Positions 20,515 through 32,483 of a DNA stretch of 64,000 nucleotides are shown here, one piece after another. Every line of letters starts with the position of its first letter. Positions within the stretch are counted from its first letter, which is position 1. The position numbers were made by a program, and so were the translations under genes. The stretch covers positions 30,816,318 through 30,880,317 of the forward strand of contig NC_087068.1 in assembly GCF_963678635.1 (NCBI RefSeq), read 5' to 3'. The notes beneath the pieces are model-generated. The model was given only the letters and a program-made list of their open reading frames with translations, did not search any database and was not told the DNA's origin. The DNA is from Symsagittifera roscoffensis (taxonomy: Eukaryota; Xenacoelomorpha; Acoela; Convolutidae).

Positions 20515-23500
20515 TTAGAATAAATTCATTAAAAAAACTAAATCTACCGTCAAATTTACTCTGCTACATTTTGCGACGAGTTTTCTTTCGAGTTTTTTAA
20601 AAACTGCCAAAAACACATAACGCCACAGTTTCTTTATGTCATTTTGTGACGAGGTCGTCACAAAGATGAAAAAAGAAAAAACCAAACAGACGCAATCAAC
20701 CAAAATTATCTTCACAGCTGAGAAACCCATTTCTGTTTATCAGACTAACTTAGAATAAACTCAATTGAAAAAAGTGAATCCACCGTCAAATTTACTCTGC
20801 TACATTTTGTGACGAATTTTTTTTCGAATTTATTGAAAACGGCCAAAAACAAAACGCCACAGTTTCTTTATGTCATTTTGTGACGAGGTCGTCACAAAGA
20901 TGAAAAAAGAAAAAATCAAACAGACGCAATCAACCAAAATTATCTTCAAAGCTGAGAAACATATTTCTTTTTTCAGATTAACTGAGACTAAATTCATTAA
21001 AAAAACTAAATCTACCGTCAAATTTACTCTGCTACATTTTGTGACGAGTTTTTTTTTCGAATCTGTTAGAAACGGCCAAAAACACATAACGCCACAGTTT
21101 CTTTATGTCATTTTGTGACGAGGTCGTCACAAAGATGAAAAAAGAAAAACTCAAACAGACGCAATCAACCAAAATTATCTTCAAAGCTGAGAAACACATT
21201 TCTGTTTTTCAGATTAACTTAGACTAAATTCATTAAAAAAACTAAATCTACCGTCAAACTTACTCTGCTACATTTTGCGACGAGTTTTCTTTCAAATTTT
21301 TTAAAAACTGCCGAAAACACATAACGCCACAGTTTCTTTATGTCATTTTGTGACGAGGTCGTCACAAAGATGAAAAAAGAAAAAACCAAACAGACGCAAT
21401 CAACCAAAATTATCTTCACAGCTGAGAAACCCATTTCTGTTTATCAGACTAACTTAGAATAAACTCAATTGAAAAAACTGAATCCACCGTCAAATTTACT
21501 CTGCTACATTTTGTGACGAGTTTTTTTTCGAATTTATTGAAAACGGCCAAAAACAAAACGCTACAGTTTCTTTATGTCATTTTGTGACGAGGTCGTCACA
21601 AAGATGAAAAAAGAAAAAATCAAACAGACGCAATCAACCAAAATTATCTTCAAAGCTGAGAAACACATTTCTGTTTTTCAGATTAATTTAGACTAAATTC
21701 ATTAAATAAACTAAATCTACCGTCAAATTTACTCTGCTACATTTTGTGACGAGTTTTTTTTCGAACCTGTTGAAAACGGCCAAAAACACATAACGCCACA
21801 GTTTCCTTATGTCATTTTGTGACGAGGTCGTCACAAAGATGAAAAAAGAAAAAATCAAACAGACGCAATCAACCAAAATTATCTTCAAAGCTGAGAAACA
21901 CATTTCTGTTTTTCATATTAACTTAGACTAAATTCATTAAAAAAACTAAATCTACCGTCAAATTTCTCTGCTACATTTTGCGACGAGTTTTCTTTCGAAT
22001 TTTTTAAAAACTGCCGAAAACACATAACGCCACAGTTTCTTTATGTCATTTTGTGACGAGGTCGTCACAAAGATGAAAAAAAAAACCAAACAGACGCAAT
22101 CAACCAAAATTATCTACAAAGCTGAGAAACCCATTTCTGTTTATCAGACTAACTTAGAATAAACTCAATTGAAAAAACTAAATCCACCGTCAAATTTACT
22201 TTGCTACATTTTGTGACGAGTTTTTTTTCGAATTTATTGAAAACGGCCAAAAACAAAATGCCACAGTTTCTTTATTTCATTTTGTGACGAGGTCGTCACA
22301 AAGATGAAAAAAAAAATCAAACAGACGCAATCAACCAAAATTATCTTCAAAGCTGAGAAACACATTTCTGTTTTTCAGATTAATTTAGACTAAATTCATT
22401 AAAAAAACTAAATCTACCGTCAAATTTACTCTGCTACATTTTGCGACGAGTTTTTGTTCGAATTTGTTAAAAACTGCCGAAAACACATAACGCCACAGTT
22501 TCTTTATGTCATTTTGTGACGAGGTCGTCACGAAGATGAAAAAAGAAAAAATCAAACAGACGCAATCAACCAAAATTATCTTCAAAGCTGAGAAACACAT
22601 TTCTGTTTTTCAGATTAACTTAGACTAAATTCATTAAAAAAACTAAATCTACCGTCAAATTTACTCTGCTACATTTTGCGACGAGTTTTCTTTCAAATTT
22701 TTTAAAATTTGCCGAAAACATATAACGCCACAGTTTCTTTATGTCATTTTGTGACGAGGTCGTCACAAAGATGAAAAAAGAAAAAACCAAACAGACGCAA
22801 TCAACCAAAATTATTTTCAAAGCTGAGAAACCCATTTCTGTTTAACAGACTAACTTAGAATAAACTCAATTGAAAAAACCAAATCCACCGTCAAATTTAC
22901 TTTGCTACATTTTGTGACGAGTTTTTTTTCGAATTTATTGAAAACGGCCAAAAACAAAACGCCACAGTTTCTTTATTTCATTTTGTGACGAGGTCGTCAC
23001 AAAGATGAAAAAAGAAAAAATCAAACAGACGCAATCAACCAAAATTATCTTCAAAGCTGAGAAACACATTTCTGTTTTTCAGATTAATTTAGACTAAATT
23101 CATTAAAAAAACTAAATCTACCGTCAAATTTACTCTGCTACATTTTGCGACGAGTTTTTTTTTCGAATCTGTTAAAAACGGCCGAAAACACATAACGCCA
23201 CAGTTTCTTTATGTCATTTTGTGACGAGATCGTCACAAAGATGAAAAAAGAAAAAATCAAACAGACGCAATCAACCAAAATTATCTTCAAAGCTGACAAA
23301 CACATTTCTGTTTTTCAGATTAACTTAGACTAAATTCAATAAAAAAACTAAATCTACCGTCAAATTTACTCTGCTACATTTTGCGACGAGTTTTCTTTCA
23401 AATTTTTTAAAAACTGCCGAAAACACATAACGCCACAGTTTCTTTATGTCATTTTGTGACGAGTTCGTCACAAAGATGAAACAAGAAGAAACCAAACAGA

Positions 23501-23640
23501 CGCAATCAACCAAAATTATCTTCAAAGCTGAGAAACCCATTTCTGTTTATCAGACTAACTTAGAATAAACTCAATTGAAAAAACTAAATCCATCGTCAAA
23601 TTTACTTTGCTACATTTTGTGACGAGTTTTTTTTCGAACT
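20515..23640. repeat. Satellite higher-order repeat, 3-monomer period
   Basis: Class B monomers recur at about 700-706 bp (near 20758, 21460, 22165, 22864 and 23570), giving a B-A-A three-monomer unit in the middle of the array. Confidence 0.8.
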
Positions 23641-24498
23641 TATTGAAAACGGCCAAAAACAAAACGCCACAGTTTCTTTACGTCATTTTGTGACGAGGTC
23701 GTCACACAGATGAAAAAAGAAAAAATCAAACAGACGCAATCAACCAAAATTAATTTCAAAGCTGAGAAACACTTTCTGTTTTTCAGATTATCTTAGACTA
23801 AATTCATTAAAAAAACTAAATCTACCGTCAAAGTTATTCTGCTACATTTTGCGACGAGTTTTTTTTTCGAATTTGTCAAAAACTGCCAAAAACACATAAC
23901 GTCACAGTTTCTTTATGTCATTTTGGGACGAGGTCGTCAAAAAGATGAAAAAAGAAAAAATCAAACAGACGCAATCAACCAAAATTATCTTCAAAGCTGA
24001 GAAACATATTTCTGTTTTTCAGATTAACTGAGACTAAATTCATTAAAAAAACTAAATCTACCGTCAAATTTATTCTGCTACAATTCGTGACGAGTTTTTT
24101 TTCGAATCTGTTAAAAATGGCCGAAAACACATAACGCCACAGTTTCTTTATGTCATTTTGTGACGAGGTTGTCACAAAGATGAAAAAAGAAAAAATCAAA
24201 CAGACGCAATCAACCAAAATTATCTTCAAAGCTGAGAAACACATTTCTGTTTTTCAGATTAACTTAGACTAAATTCATTAAATAAACTAATTCTACCGTC
24301 AAATTTACTCTGCTACATTTTGTGACGAGTTTTTTGTCGAATCTGTTAAAAACGGCCGAAAACACATAACGCCACAGTTTCTTTATGTCATTTTGTGACG
24401 AGGTCGTCACAAAGATGAAAAAAGAAAAAACCAAACAGACGCAATCAACCAAAATTATCTTCAAAGCTGAGAAACACATTTCTGTTTTTCAGATTAAC

Positions 24499-27400
24499 TT
24501 AGACTAAATTCATTAAAAAAACTAAATCTACCGTCAAATTTACTCTGCTACATTTTGCGATGAGTTTCCTTTCGATTTTGTTAAAAACTGCCGAAAACAC
24601 ATAACGCCACAGTTTCTTTATGTCATTTTGTGATGAAGTCGTCACAAAGATGAAAAAAGAAAAAACCAAACAGACGCAATCAACCAAAATTATCTTCAAA
24701 GCTGAGAAACCCATTTCTGTTTATCAGACTAACTTAAAATAAACTCAATTGAATAAAATAAATCCACCGTCAAATTTACTCTGCTACATTTTGTGACGAG
24801 TTTTTTTTCGAATTTATTGAAAACGGCCAAAAACAAAACGCCACAGTTTCTTCTTGTCACTTTGTGACAAGGTCGTCAAAAAGATGAAAAAAGAAAAAAC
24901 CAAACAGACGCAATCAACCAAAATTATCTTCAAAGCTGAGAAACACATTTCTGTTTTTCAGATTAACTTAGACTAAATTCATTAAAAAAACTAAATCTAC
25001 CGTCAAATTTACTCTGCTACATTTTGCGACGAGTTTTCTTTCAAATTTTTAAAAAACTGCCAAAAACACATAACGCCACAGTTTCTTTATGTCATTTTGT
25101 GACGAGGTCGTCACAAAAATGAAAAAAGAAAAAACCAAACAGACGCAATCAACCAAAATTATCTTCAAAGCTGAGAAACCCATTTCTGTTTATCAGACTA
25201 ACTTAGAATAAACTCAATTGAAAAAACTAAATCCACCGTCAAATTTACTTTGCTACATTTTGTGACGAGTTTTTTTTCGAACTTATTGAAAACGGCCAAA
25301 AACGAAACGCCACAGTTTCTTTATGTCATTTTGTGACGAGGTCGTCACAAAGATGAAAAAAGAAAAAATCAAACAGACGCAATCAACTAAAATTATTTTC
25401 AAAGCTGAGAAACACTTTCTGTTTTTCAGATTAACTTAGACTAAATTGATTAAAAAAACTAAATCTACCGTCAAAGTTACTCTGCTACATTTTGCGACGA
25501 GTTTTTTTTCGAATTTGTTAAAAACTGCCAAAAACACATTACGCCACAGTTTCTTTATGTCATTTTGTGACGAGGTCGTCACAAAGATGAAAAAAGAAAA
25601 AATCAAACAGACGCAATCAATCAAAATTATCTTCAAAGCTGAGAAACATATTTCTGTTTTTCAGATTAACTGAGACTAAATTCATTAAAAAAACTAAATC
25701 TACCGTCAAATTTATTCTGCTACAATTCGTGACGAAATTTTTTTCGAATCTGTTAAAAACGGCCGAAAACACATAACGCCACAGTTTTTTTTATGTCATT
25801 TTGTGACGAGGTCGCCACAAAGATGAAAAAAGAAAAAATCAAACAGACGCAATCAACCAAAATTATCTTCAAAGCTGAGAAACACATTTCTGTTTTTCAG
25901 ATTAACTTAGACTAAAATCATTAAATAAACTAAATCTACCGTCAAATTTCCTCTGCTACATTTTGTGACGAGTTTTTTTTTCGAATCTGTTAAAAACGGC
26001 CGAAAACACATAACGCCACAGTTTCTTTATGTCATTTTGTGACGAGGTCGTCACAAAGATGAAAAAAAAAATCAAACAGACGCAATCAACCAAAATTATC
26101 TTCAAAGCTGAGAAACACATTTCTGTTTTTCAGATTAACTTAGACTAAATTCATTAAAAAAACTAAATCTACCGTCAAATTTACTCTGCTACATTTTGCG
26201 ATGAGTTTCCTTTCGATTTTGTTAAAAACTGCCGAAAACACATAACGCCACAGTTTCTTTATGTCATTTTGTGACGAGGTCGTCACAAAGATGAAAAAAG
26301 AAAAAACCAAACAGACGCAATCAACCAAAATTATCTTCAAAGCTGAGAAACCCATTTCTGTTTATCAGACTAACTTAAAATAAACTCAATTGAATAAAAT
26401 AAATCCACCGTCAAATTTACTCTGCTACATTTTGTGACGAGTTTTTTTTCGAATTTATTGAAAACGGCCAAAAACAAAACGCCACAGTTTCTTCTTGTCA
26501 CTTTGTGACAAGGTCGTCAAAAAGATGAAAAAAGAAAAAACCAAACAGACGCAATCAACCAAAATTATCTTCAAAGCTGAGAAACACATTTCTGTTTTTC
26601 AGATTAACTTAGACTAAATTCATTAAAAAAACTAAATCTACCGTCAAATTTACTCTGCTACATTTTGCGACGAGTTTTCTTTCAAATTTTTAAAAAACTG
26701 CCAAAAACACATAACGCCACAGTTTCTTTATGTCATTTTGTGACGAGGTCGTCACAAAAATGAAAAAAGAAAAAACCAAACAGACGCAATCAACCAAAAT
26801 TATCTTCAAAGCTGAGAAACCCATTTCTGTTTATCAGACTAACTTAGAATAAACTCAATTGAAAAAACTAAATCCACCGTCAAATTTACTTTGCTACATT
26901 TTGTGACGAGTTTTTTTTCGAACTTATTGAAAACGGCCAAAAACAAAACGCCACAGTTTCTTTATGTCATTTTGTGACGAGGTCGTCACAAAGATGAAAA
27001 AAGAAAAAATCAAACAGACGCAATCAACTAAAATTATTTTCAAAGCTGAGAAACACTTTCTGTTTTTCAGATTAACTTAGACTAAATTCATTAAAAAAAC
27101 TAAATCTACCGTCAAAGTTACTCTGCTACATTTTGCGACGAGTTTTTTTTCGAATTTGTTAAAAACTGCCAAAAACACATTACGCCACAGTTTCTTTATG
27201 TCATTTTGTGACGAGGTCGCCACAAAGATGAAAAAAGAAAAAATCAAACAGACGCAATCAACCAAAATTATCTTCAAAGCTGAGAAACACATTTCTGTTT
27301 TTCAGATTAACTTAGACTAAAATCATTAAATAAACTAAATCTACCGTCAAATTTCCTCTGCTACATTTTGTGACGAGTTTTTTTTTCGAATCTGTTAAAA

Positions 27401-29420
27401 ACGGCCGAAAACACATAACGCCACAGTTTCTTTATGTCATTTTGTGACGAGGTCGTCACAAAGATGAAAAAAAAAAATCAAACAGACGCAATCAACCAAA
27501 ATTATCTTCAAAGCTGAGAAACACATTTCTGTTTTTCAGATTAACTTAGACTAAATTCATTAAAAAAACTAAATCTACCGTCAAATTTACTCTGCTACAT
27601 TTTGCGATGAGTTTCCTTTCGATTTTGTTAAAAACTGCCGAAAACACATAACGCCACAGTTTCTTTATGTCATTTTGTGACGAGGTCGTCACAAAGATGA
27701 AAAAAGAAAAAACCAAACAGACGCAATCAACCAAAATTATCTTCAAAGCTGAGAAACCCATTTCTGTTTATCAGACTAACTTAAAATAAACTCAATTGAA
27801 TAAAATAAATCCACCGTCAAATTTACTCTGCTACATTTTGTGACGAGTTTTTTTTCGAATTTATTGAAAACGGCCAAAAACAAAACGCCACAGTTTCTTC
27901 TTGTCACTTTGTGACAAGGTCGTCAAAAAGATGAAAAAAGAAAAAACCAAACAGACGCAATCAACCAAAATTATCTTCAAAGCTGAGAAACACATTTCTG
28001 TTTTTCAGATTAACTTAGACTAAATTCATTAAAAAAACTAAATCTACCGTCAAATTTACTCTGCTACATTTTGCGACGAGTTTTCTTTCAAATTTTTAAA
28101 AAACTGCCAAAAACACATAACGCCACAGTTTCTTTATGTCATTTTGTGACGAGGTCGTCACAAAAATGAAAAAAGAAAAAACCAAACAGACGCAATCAAC
28201 CAAAATTATCTTCAAAGCTGAGAAACCCATTTCTGTTTATCAGACTAACTTAGAATAAACTCAATTGAAAAAACTAAATCCACCGTCAAATTTACTTTGC
28301 TACATTTTGTGACGAGTTTTTTTTCGAACTTATTGAAAACGGCCAAAAACAAAACGCCACAGTTTCTTTATGTCATTTTGTGACGAGGTCGTCACAAAGA
28401 TGAAAAAAGAAAAAATCAAACAGACGCAATCAACTAAAATTATTTTCAAAGCTGAGAAACACTTTCTGTTTTTCAGATTAACTTAGACTAAATTCATTAA
28501 AAAAACTAAATCTACCGTCAAAGTTACTCTGCTACATTTTGCGACGAGTTTTTTTTCGAATTTGTTAAAAACTGCCAAAAAAACATTACGCCACAGTTTC
28601 TTTATGTCATTTTGTGACGAGGTCGTCACAAAGATGAAAAAAGAAAAAATCAAACAGACGCAATCAATCAAAATTATCTTCAAAGCTGAGAAACATATTT
28701 CTGTTTTTCAGATTAACTGAGACTAAATTCATTAAAAAAACTAAATCTACCGTCAAATTTATTCTGCTACAATTCGTGACGAAATTTTTTTCGAATCTGT
28801 TAAAAACGGCCGAAAACACATAACGCCACAGTTTTTTTATGTCATTTTGTGACGAGGTCGCCACAAAGATGAAAAAAGAAAAAATCAAACAGACGCAATC
28901 AACCAAAATTATCTTCAAAGCTGAGAAACACATTTCTGTTTTTCAGATTAACTTAGACTAAAATCATTAAATAAACTAAATCTACCGTCAAATTTCCTCT
29001 GCTACATTTTGTGACGAGTTTTTTTTTCGAATCTGTTAAAAACGGCCGAAAACACATAACGCCACAGTTTCTTTATGTCATTTTGTGACGAGGTCGTCAC
29101 AAAGATGAAAAAAAAAAAATCAAACAGACGCAATCAACCAAAATTATCTTCAAAGCTGAGAAACACATTTCTGTTTTTCAGATTAACTTAGACTAAATTC
29201 ATTAAAAAAACTAAATCTACCGTCAAATTTACTCTGCTCCATTTTGCGATGAGTTTTCTTTAGATTTTGTTAAAAACTGCCGAAAACACATAACGCCACA
29301 GTTTCTTTATGTCATTTTGTGGCGAGGTCGTCACAAAGATGAAAAAAGAAAAAACCAAACAGACGCAATCAACCAAAATTATCTTCAAAGCTGAGAAACC
29401 CATTTCTGTTTATCAGACTA
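24499..29420. repeat. Satellite higher-order repeat, alternating 7- and 6-monomer units
   Basis: The distinctive variant TGAGTTTCCTTTCGATTTTG occurs at 24561, 26202 and 27608, with a mutated copy at 29250. The spacings are 1641, 1406 and 1642 bp, that is 7, 6 and 7 monomers. The companion variant with CTTGTCACTTTGTGACAAGG follows each copy. Near-identity between units implies recent amplification or conversion. Confidence 0.88.
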
Positions 29421-29645
29421 ACTTAGAATAAACTCAATTGAAAAAACTAAATCCACCGTCAAATTTACTCTGCTACATTTTGTGACGAGTTTTTTTTCGA
29501 ATTTATTGAAAACGGCCAAAAACAAAACGCCACAGTTTCTTCTTGTCACTTTGTGACAAGGTCGTCAAAAAGATGAAAAAGGAAAAACCAAACAGACGCA
29601 ATCAACCAAAATTATCTTCAATGCTGAAAAACACATTTCTGGTTA

Positions 29646-31229
29646 CATTGAGAATTCAGAAAATATGCACGTCATTCATAAACATCCTTCAACATATTGT
29701 ACCTAACCGGGTCAACAAAATCACTAATCGTACTATATTTCGGCACGGTGACAATTGATCGAAAGCAACAGTTCATCACAAATATATAAAGCAATAAGAC
29801 TGCTTGTATATCAGGAAAAATACTGAATGTTCCGACCGCCCATCTAATATATTTTTTGGGAGAATAAAACGTTGAAAAGCTTAAGATTTTGACAATATCA
29901 AAAATCAAGTGTAAAAGTCTGAATCACTCAAAATTAATACCACCAATTAGCTACCAATTGGAATGATTTTTTGTTGCGCGGGATAATTCATCACGCATAA
30001 ATATTTCGAGTTACGCTTTCATGTTTATGGATAAAGTCTACAGAGCGTGCAAAAATTAGTCGAGAGCATGGCCAAACTGGCAAATTTCAAATTCCCAAAC
30101 TTTTGCAAAAAAAAATGGTCGGAGTTAAAATGTCTTTTCAATTTGACTTTAGGAAGTCGATATCCTCAATGGCGCGAAGAAGTTTTTTGGTTGAAAAATT
30201 GACTGAATAAAAAACCACGAGAAGCATAATTATACCGTTTTCTGTGAAAATCGGAACAATATTCAGTCGCAAGGCATTTTTATCAAAAATGTTCGCTTTA
30301 TAGTTCCGCAAAATATTCCATAACGAGACCCACGCCCGCTAAGGCTTGGCCATTTGGTTGTTGTGCATTGAGAAATAATTGCATTTCAAATAAGTTATAC
30401 AATAAATGCGGAAAATTGTTCTTAGACAAATTATATCCATTTTTTTGCACAATTAGATGTATCCATATTTTCCATATGCACAAAACATTAAGTGCACATT
30501 AATTTGCTTTTTGTTTGCTGAACTTTTTTATTGATCGACGAACAATATCCTCTCCTTTTTAAAGACTTTATGAGGCTAAACGCACCGGATAGGCGCTAAA
30601 TTGATGTCTGCGTGTTCCTGAATTCCAGAGTCAAGTCTTTAAATACGTTCCAAAATGTAAGTGGATTCCATTTACAAAATTTTGTAGACACCGCGTGCCA
30701 ATACCTGTAACCTAAAGCTTGCCGGCATATTAATTTCGCCGCGAATCAAAAGCACGAATTTAACTACTGTTAGTAAAATCCAATTACAAATCTTAAATCA
30801 TGGTTCAATTAAAATCGTGGACGTACCCCTTTAGAAATTACAGTAAAGGAAAATTGACAAAAATTCAGCCTTGTAACCAAAAAAATAGTTTACCTTACTT
30901 TATTTTCATTCGTCCAGTATTTGATATTGTAAAGGTGATCTTTCATTCAGTAGTTCAGATCGGAAAAAAATTCATGTTTAAATTTTTTGAGATTTAGCTG
31001 TAGGTTCAAACCATTGGCAGTAAGAGAGGATGAACAGATGGACAGCCTTGCTGAACCCCCCCCCCCCCCCCCCGAAAAAAAATGTAGTTTGAAAATGTAA
31101 TTTCAAGACCTAACTTTATATATATATCACTGGTTTCCGCAACCAAAACGTGCATTCCGATTCCGTATAATAGCAGATTCCAGGACAGCATAATTTTATT
31201 CTACTTGAAGTTTTTTAAACGTTTTTATT
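29646..31229. repeat. Dispersed-repeat fragment and unassigned sequence
   Basis: The left terminus of a dispersed family is at about 29793 (AATAAGACTGC ... GAATGTTCCGACCGCCC), related to the terminus at 50504. Similarity between the two continues through CAATTAG ... CATCACGCATAAATAT around 29945-30010. The rest, to 31229, holds no recognised gene. A C run at about 31058-31075 is present. Confidence 0.6.
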
Positions 31230-31455
31230 TGGATTTCACAAACTGTTCCAGAGTCAGCAAATATTGCTGCAAATTCCGCAATTTCGCCTATTTTTGGATC
31301 GATTTTGAGCGGTACAGTGTTTTAACTATTTGGTTGTTGGTGAGATCTGAAACAGCAAAGAGTACCAAAGATAAGGAGCATTGTTGCGGATACCCACATT
31401 CATGGAAATGTTGCTGTGCGAAGCCGTAATTATTCACAAGAAGCACATTTCGGCC
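31230..31455. repeat. Dispersed repeat, GATTCCGC-type family, diverged copy
   Basis: Shares the order TTCACAAACTGTTCCAGA, GCAAATTCCGCAA, TTTTGAGCGGTACA, GAAACAGCAAAGA, ATTGTTGCGGAT and TTTCGGCCTC with 38880-39115 and 41560-41795. A small fragment of the same family is at about 36735-36785. Confidence 0.75.
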
Positions 31456-31557
31456 TCTTAATATTTCAATCTAAAATTTTCCTTGTCCAAGAACTTCTGT
31501 AAAAGTGATACCCAAAAAATTCGATAACCACAAACATCTAAACTCCCCCCCCCCCTT

Positions 31558-31740
31558 AACGGTAACTTTTTGTTCAGATGACGAGAAACCAAGCAAGTTG
31601 ATCACATGGCACTGGAATCTGTTTGCGACATGTGTGTAGAAAATTAAGCCACTTAGAGATTTAAGGGCTAGTTGAGAGAGTGTCGAGCCTGATGTTACCA
31701 AAAATCCAGTCACAACATTTTTGCTTCTTCAAGCAAGATG
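31558..31740. repeat. Direct repeat flanking BEL element, left copy
   Basis: Roughly 180 bp (from TTTTTGTTCAGATGA to CTTCTTCAAGC) resembling 36378-36550 at about 85% by eye. It lies just outside the 5' LTR, while the second copy lies just outside the 3' LTR. Too long to be a target-site duplication. Confidence 0.8.
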
Positions 31741-31774
31741 TAAGCAAAAGAGCGCCAGCATGTTCGCGCCAGCA

Positions 31775-32415
31775 TGTTCGCGCCAGCATACAAACTGAAG
31801 CTGAAAAAACTTTAATTTTTTTTTTGTTAATTTCAAAAGAATCATAGTCAAAAATTTTCTCCATTTCTATCGTTTAGTTTGTTCTTGTGCTCATTTGACT
31901 CACATTACTATGCCGGAAAGCCGGATGTATTTATTTGATTATTATGTGACCAAGTTGCTAAACTTTGTTTGATATCTCTAAAAAGAACACACTTCTTGGC
32001 TCTAAAAATATCTTAGCTGATCATATTTACTCTTAACTGATGCTAAAAGCTTTGCTGGCTTACGCTACACTCTCCAAAAGGCAGTAAAAACTTTATTCTT
32101 CTCATATTTGGACCAACTTTGGGATGTAAGAGTGACCTAAAAATGTAACATTTATTATCTTTTTTGTTTATCAAAAACAATGCTAATATTACCCAGCATT
32201 GGCTTGGCTTGTAGACACCAGAAAATCAATTCAGTATTCAGCAATTGGCAGCTCCTTTTCTTGAGTTCAGATCAAGATAGATTAGATCATTTATTAGACA
32301 CAGTCTTTTAAAACTGTTGAGCAGCTTTTTGTATTCAGAAAAAGTTTGCTTTAAGTTAGAGTGGATCAAGGCCAGAGTAACGCTCCTTCTATTGTTGAGA
32401 ATTAGCAGCCGTTAA
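31775..32415 (+). repeat. 5' LTR of BEL/Pao element
   Basis: Starts TGTTCGCGCCAGCATACAAAC, preceded by one or two extra copies of a 14-bp CAGCATGTTCGCGC unit (31750-31774). Ends ...GAGAATTAGCAGCCGTTAA. It pairs with 35735-36379. Confidence 0.88.
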
Positions 32416-32418
32416 TTT

Positions 32419-32436
32419 TGGTCTGCCGACCCCGGC
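32419..32436 (+). promoter_or_regulatory. Candidate primer-binding site of BEL/Pao element
   Basis: TGGTCTGCCGACCCCGGC begins about 3-4 bases after the LTR end. The leading TGG fits pairing with a tRNA CCA tail; the tRNA is not identified. Confidence 0.5.
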
Positions 32437-32483
32437 CTTAACTTTGGGTTACTTTTTGCTTGAATTGAAGTTTATTTCTCAAA

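Larger units (their letters stand above)
16735..29645 (-). repeat. Satellite array, ~235-bp monomers, about 55 copies
   Basis: Continuous head-to-tail monomers of about 232-237 bp. Using the dyad TTTGTGACGA/TCGTCACAAA as a ruler, successive copies fall at 16873, 17110, 17347, 17582, 17814 and so on to 29550, about 55 in all. Length variation is mostly in A and T homopolymers. Two main monomer classes can be seen: class A (GAAACACATTTCTG, ...CTAAATCTACCGTC) and class B (GAAACCCATTTCTG, TTTATCAGACTAAC, ...AAATCCACCGTC, with AAAACAAAACGCC replacing AAAACACATAACGCC). Frames of 60-89 codons recur on the minus strand in many monomers but are broken in others by T-run length changes. No gene interrupts the array. 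Confidence 0.97.

Noticed and set aside
16735-29645. CRISPR-like or rDNA-spacer interpretation of the tandem array
   Set aside because: Units are contiguous ~235-bp monomers without unique spacers, and no rRNA sequence flanks the array.
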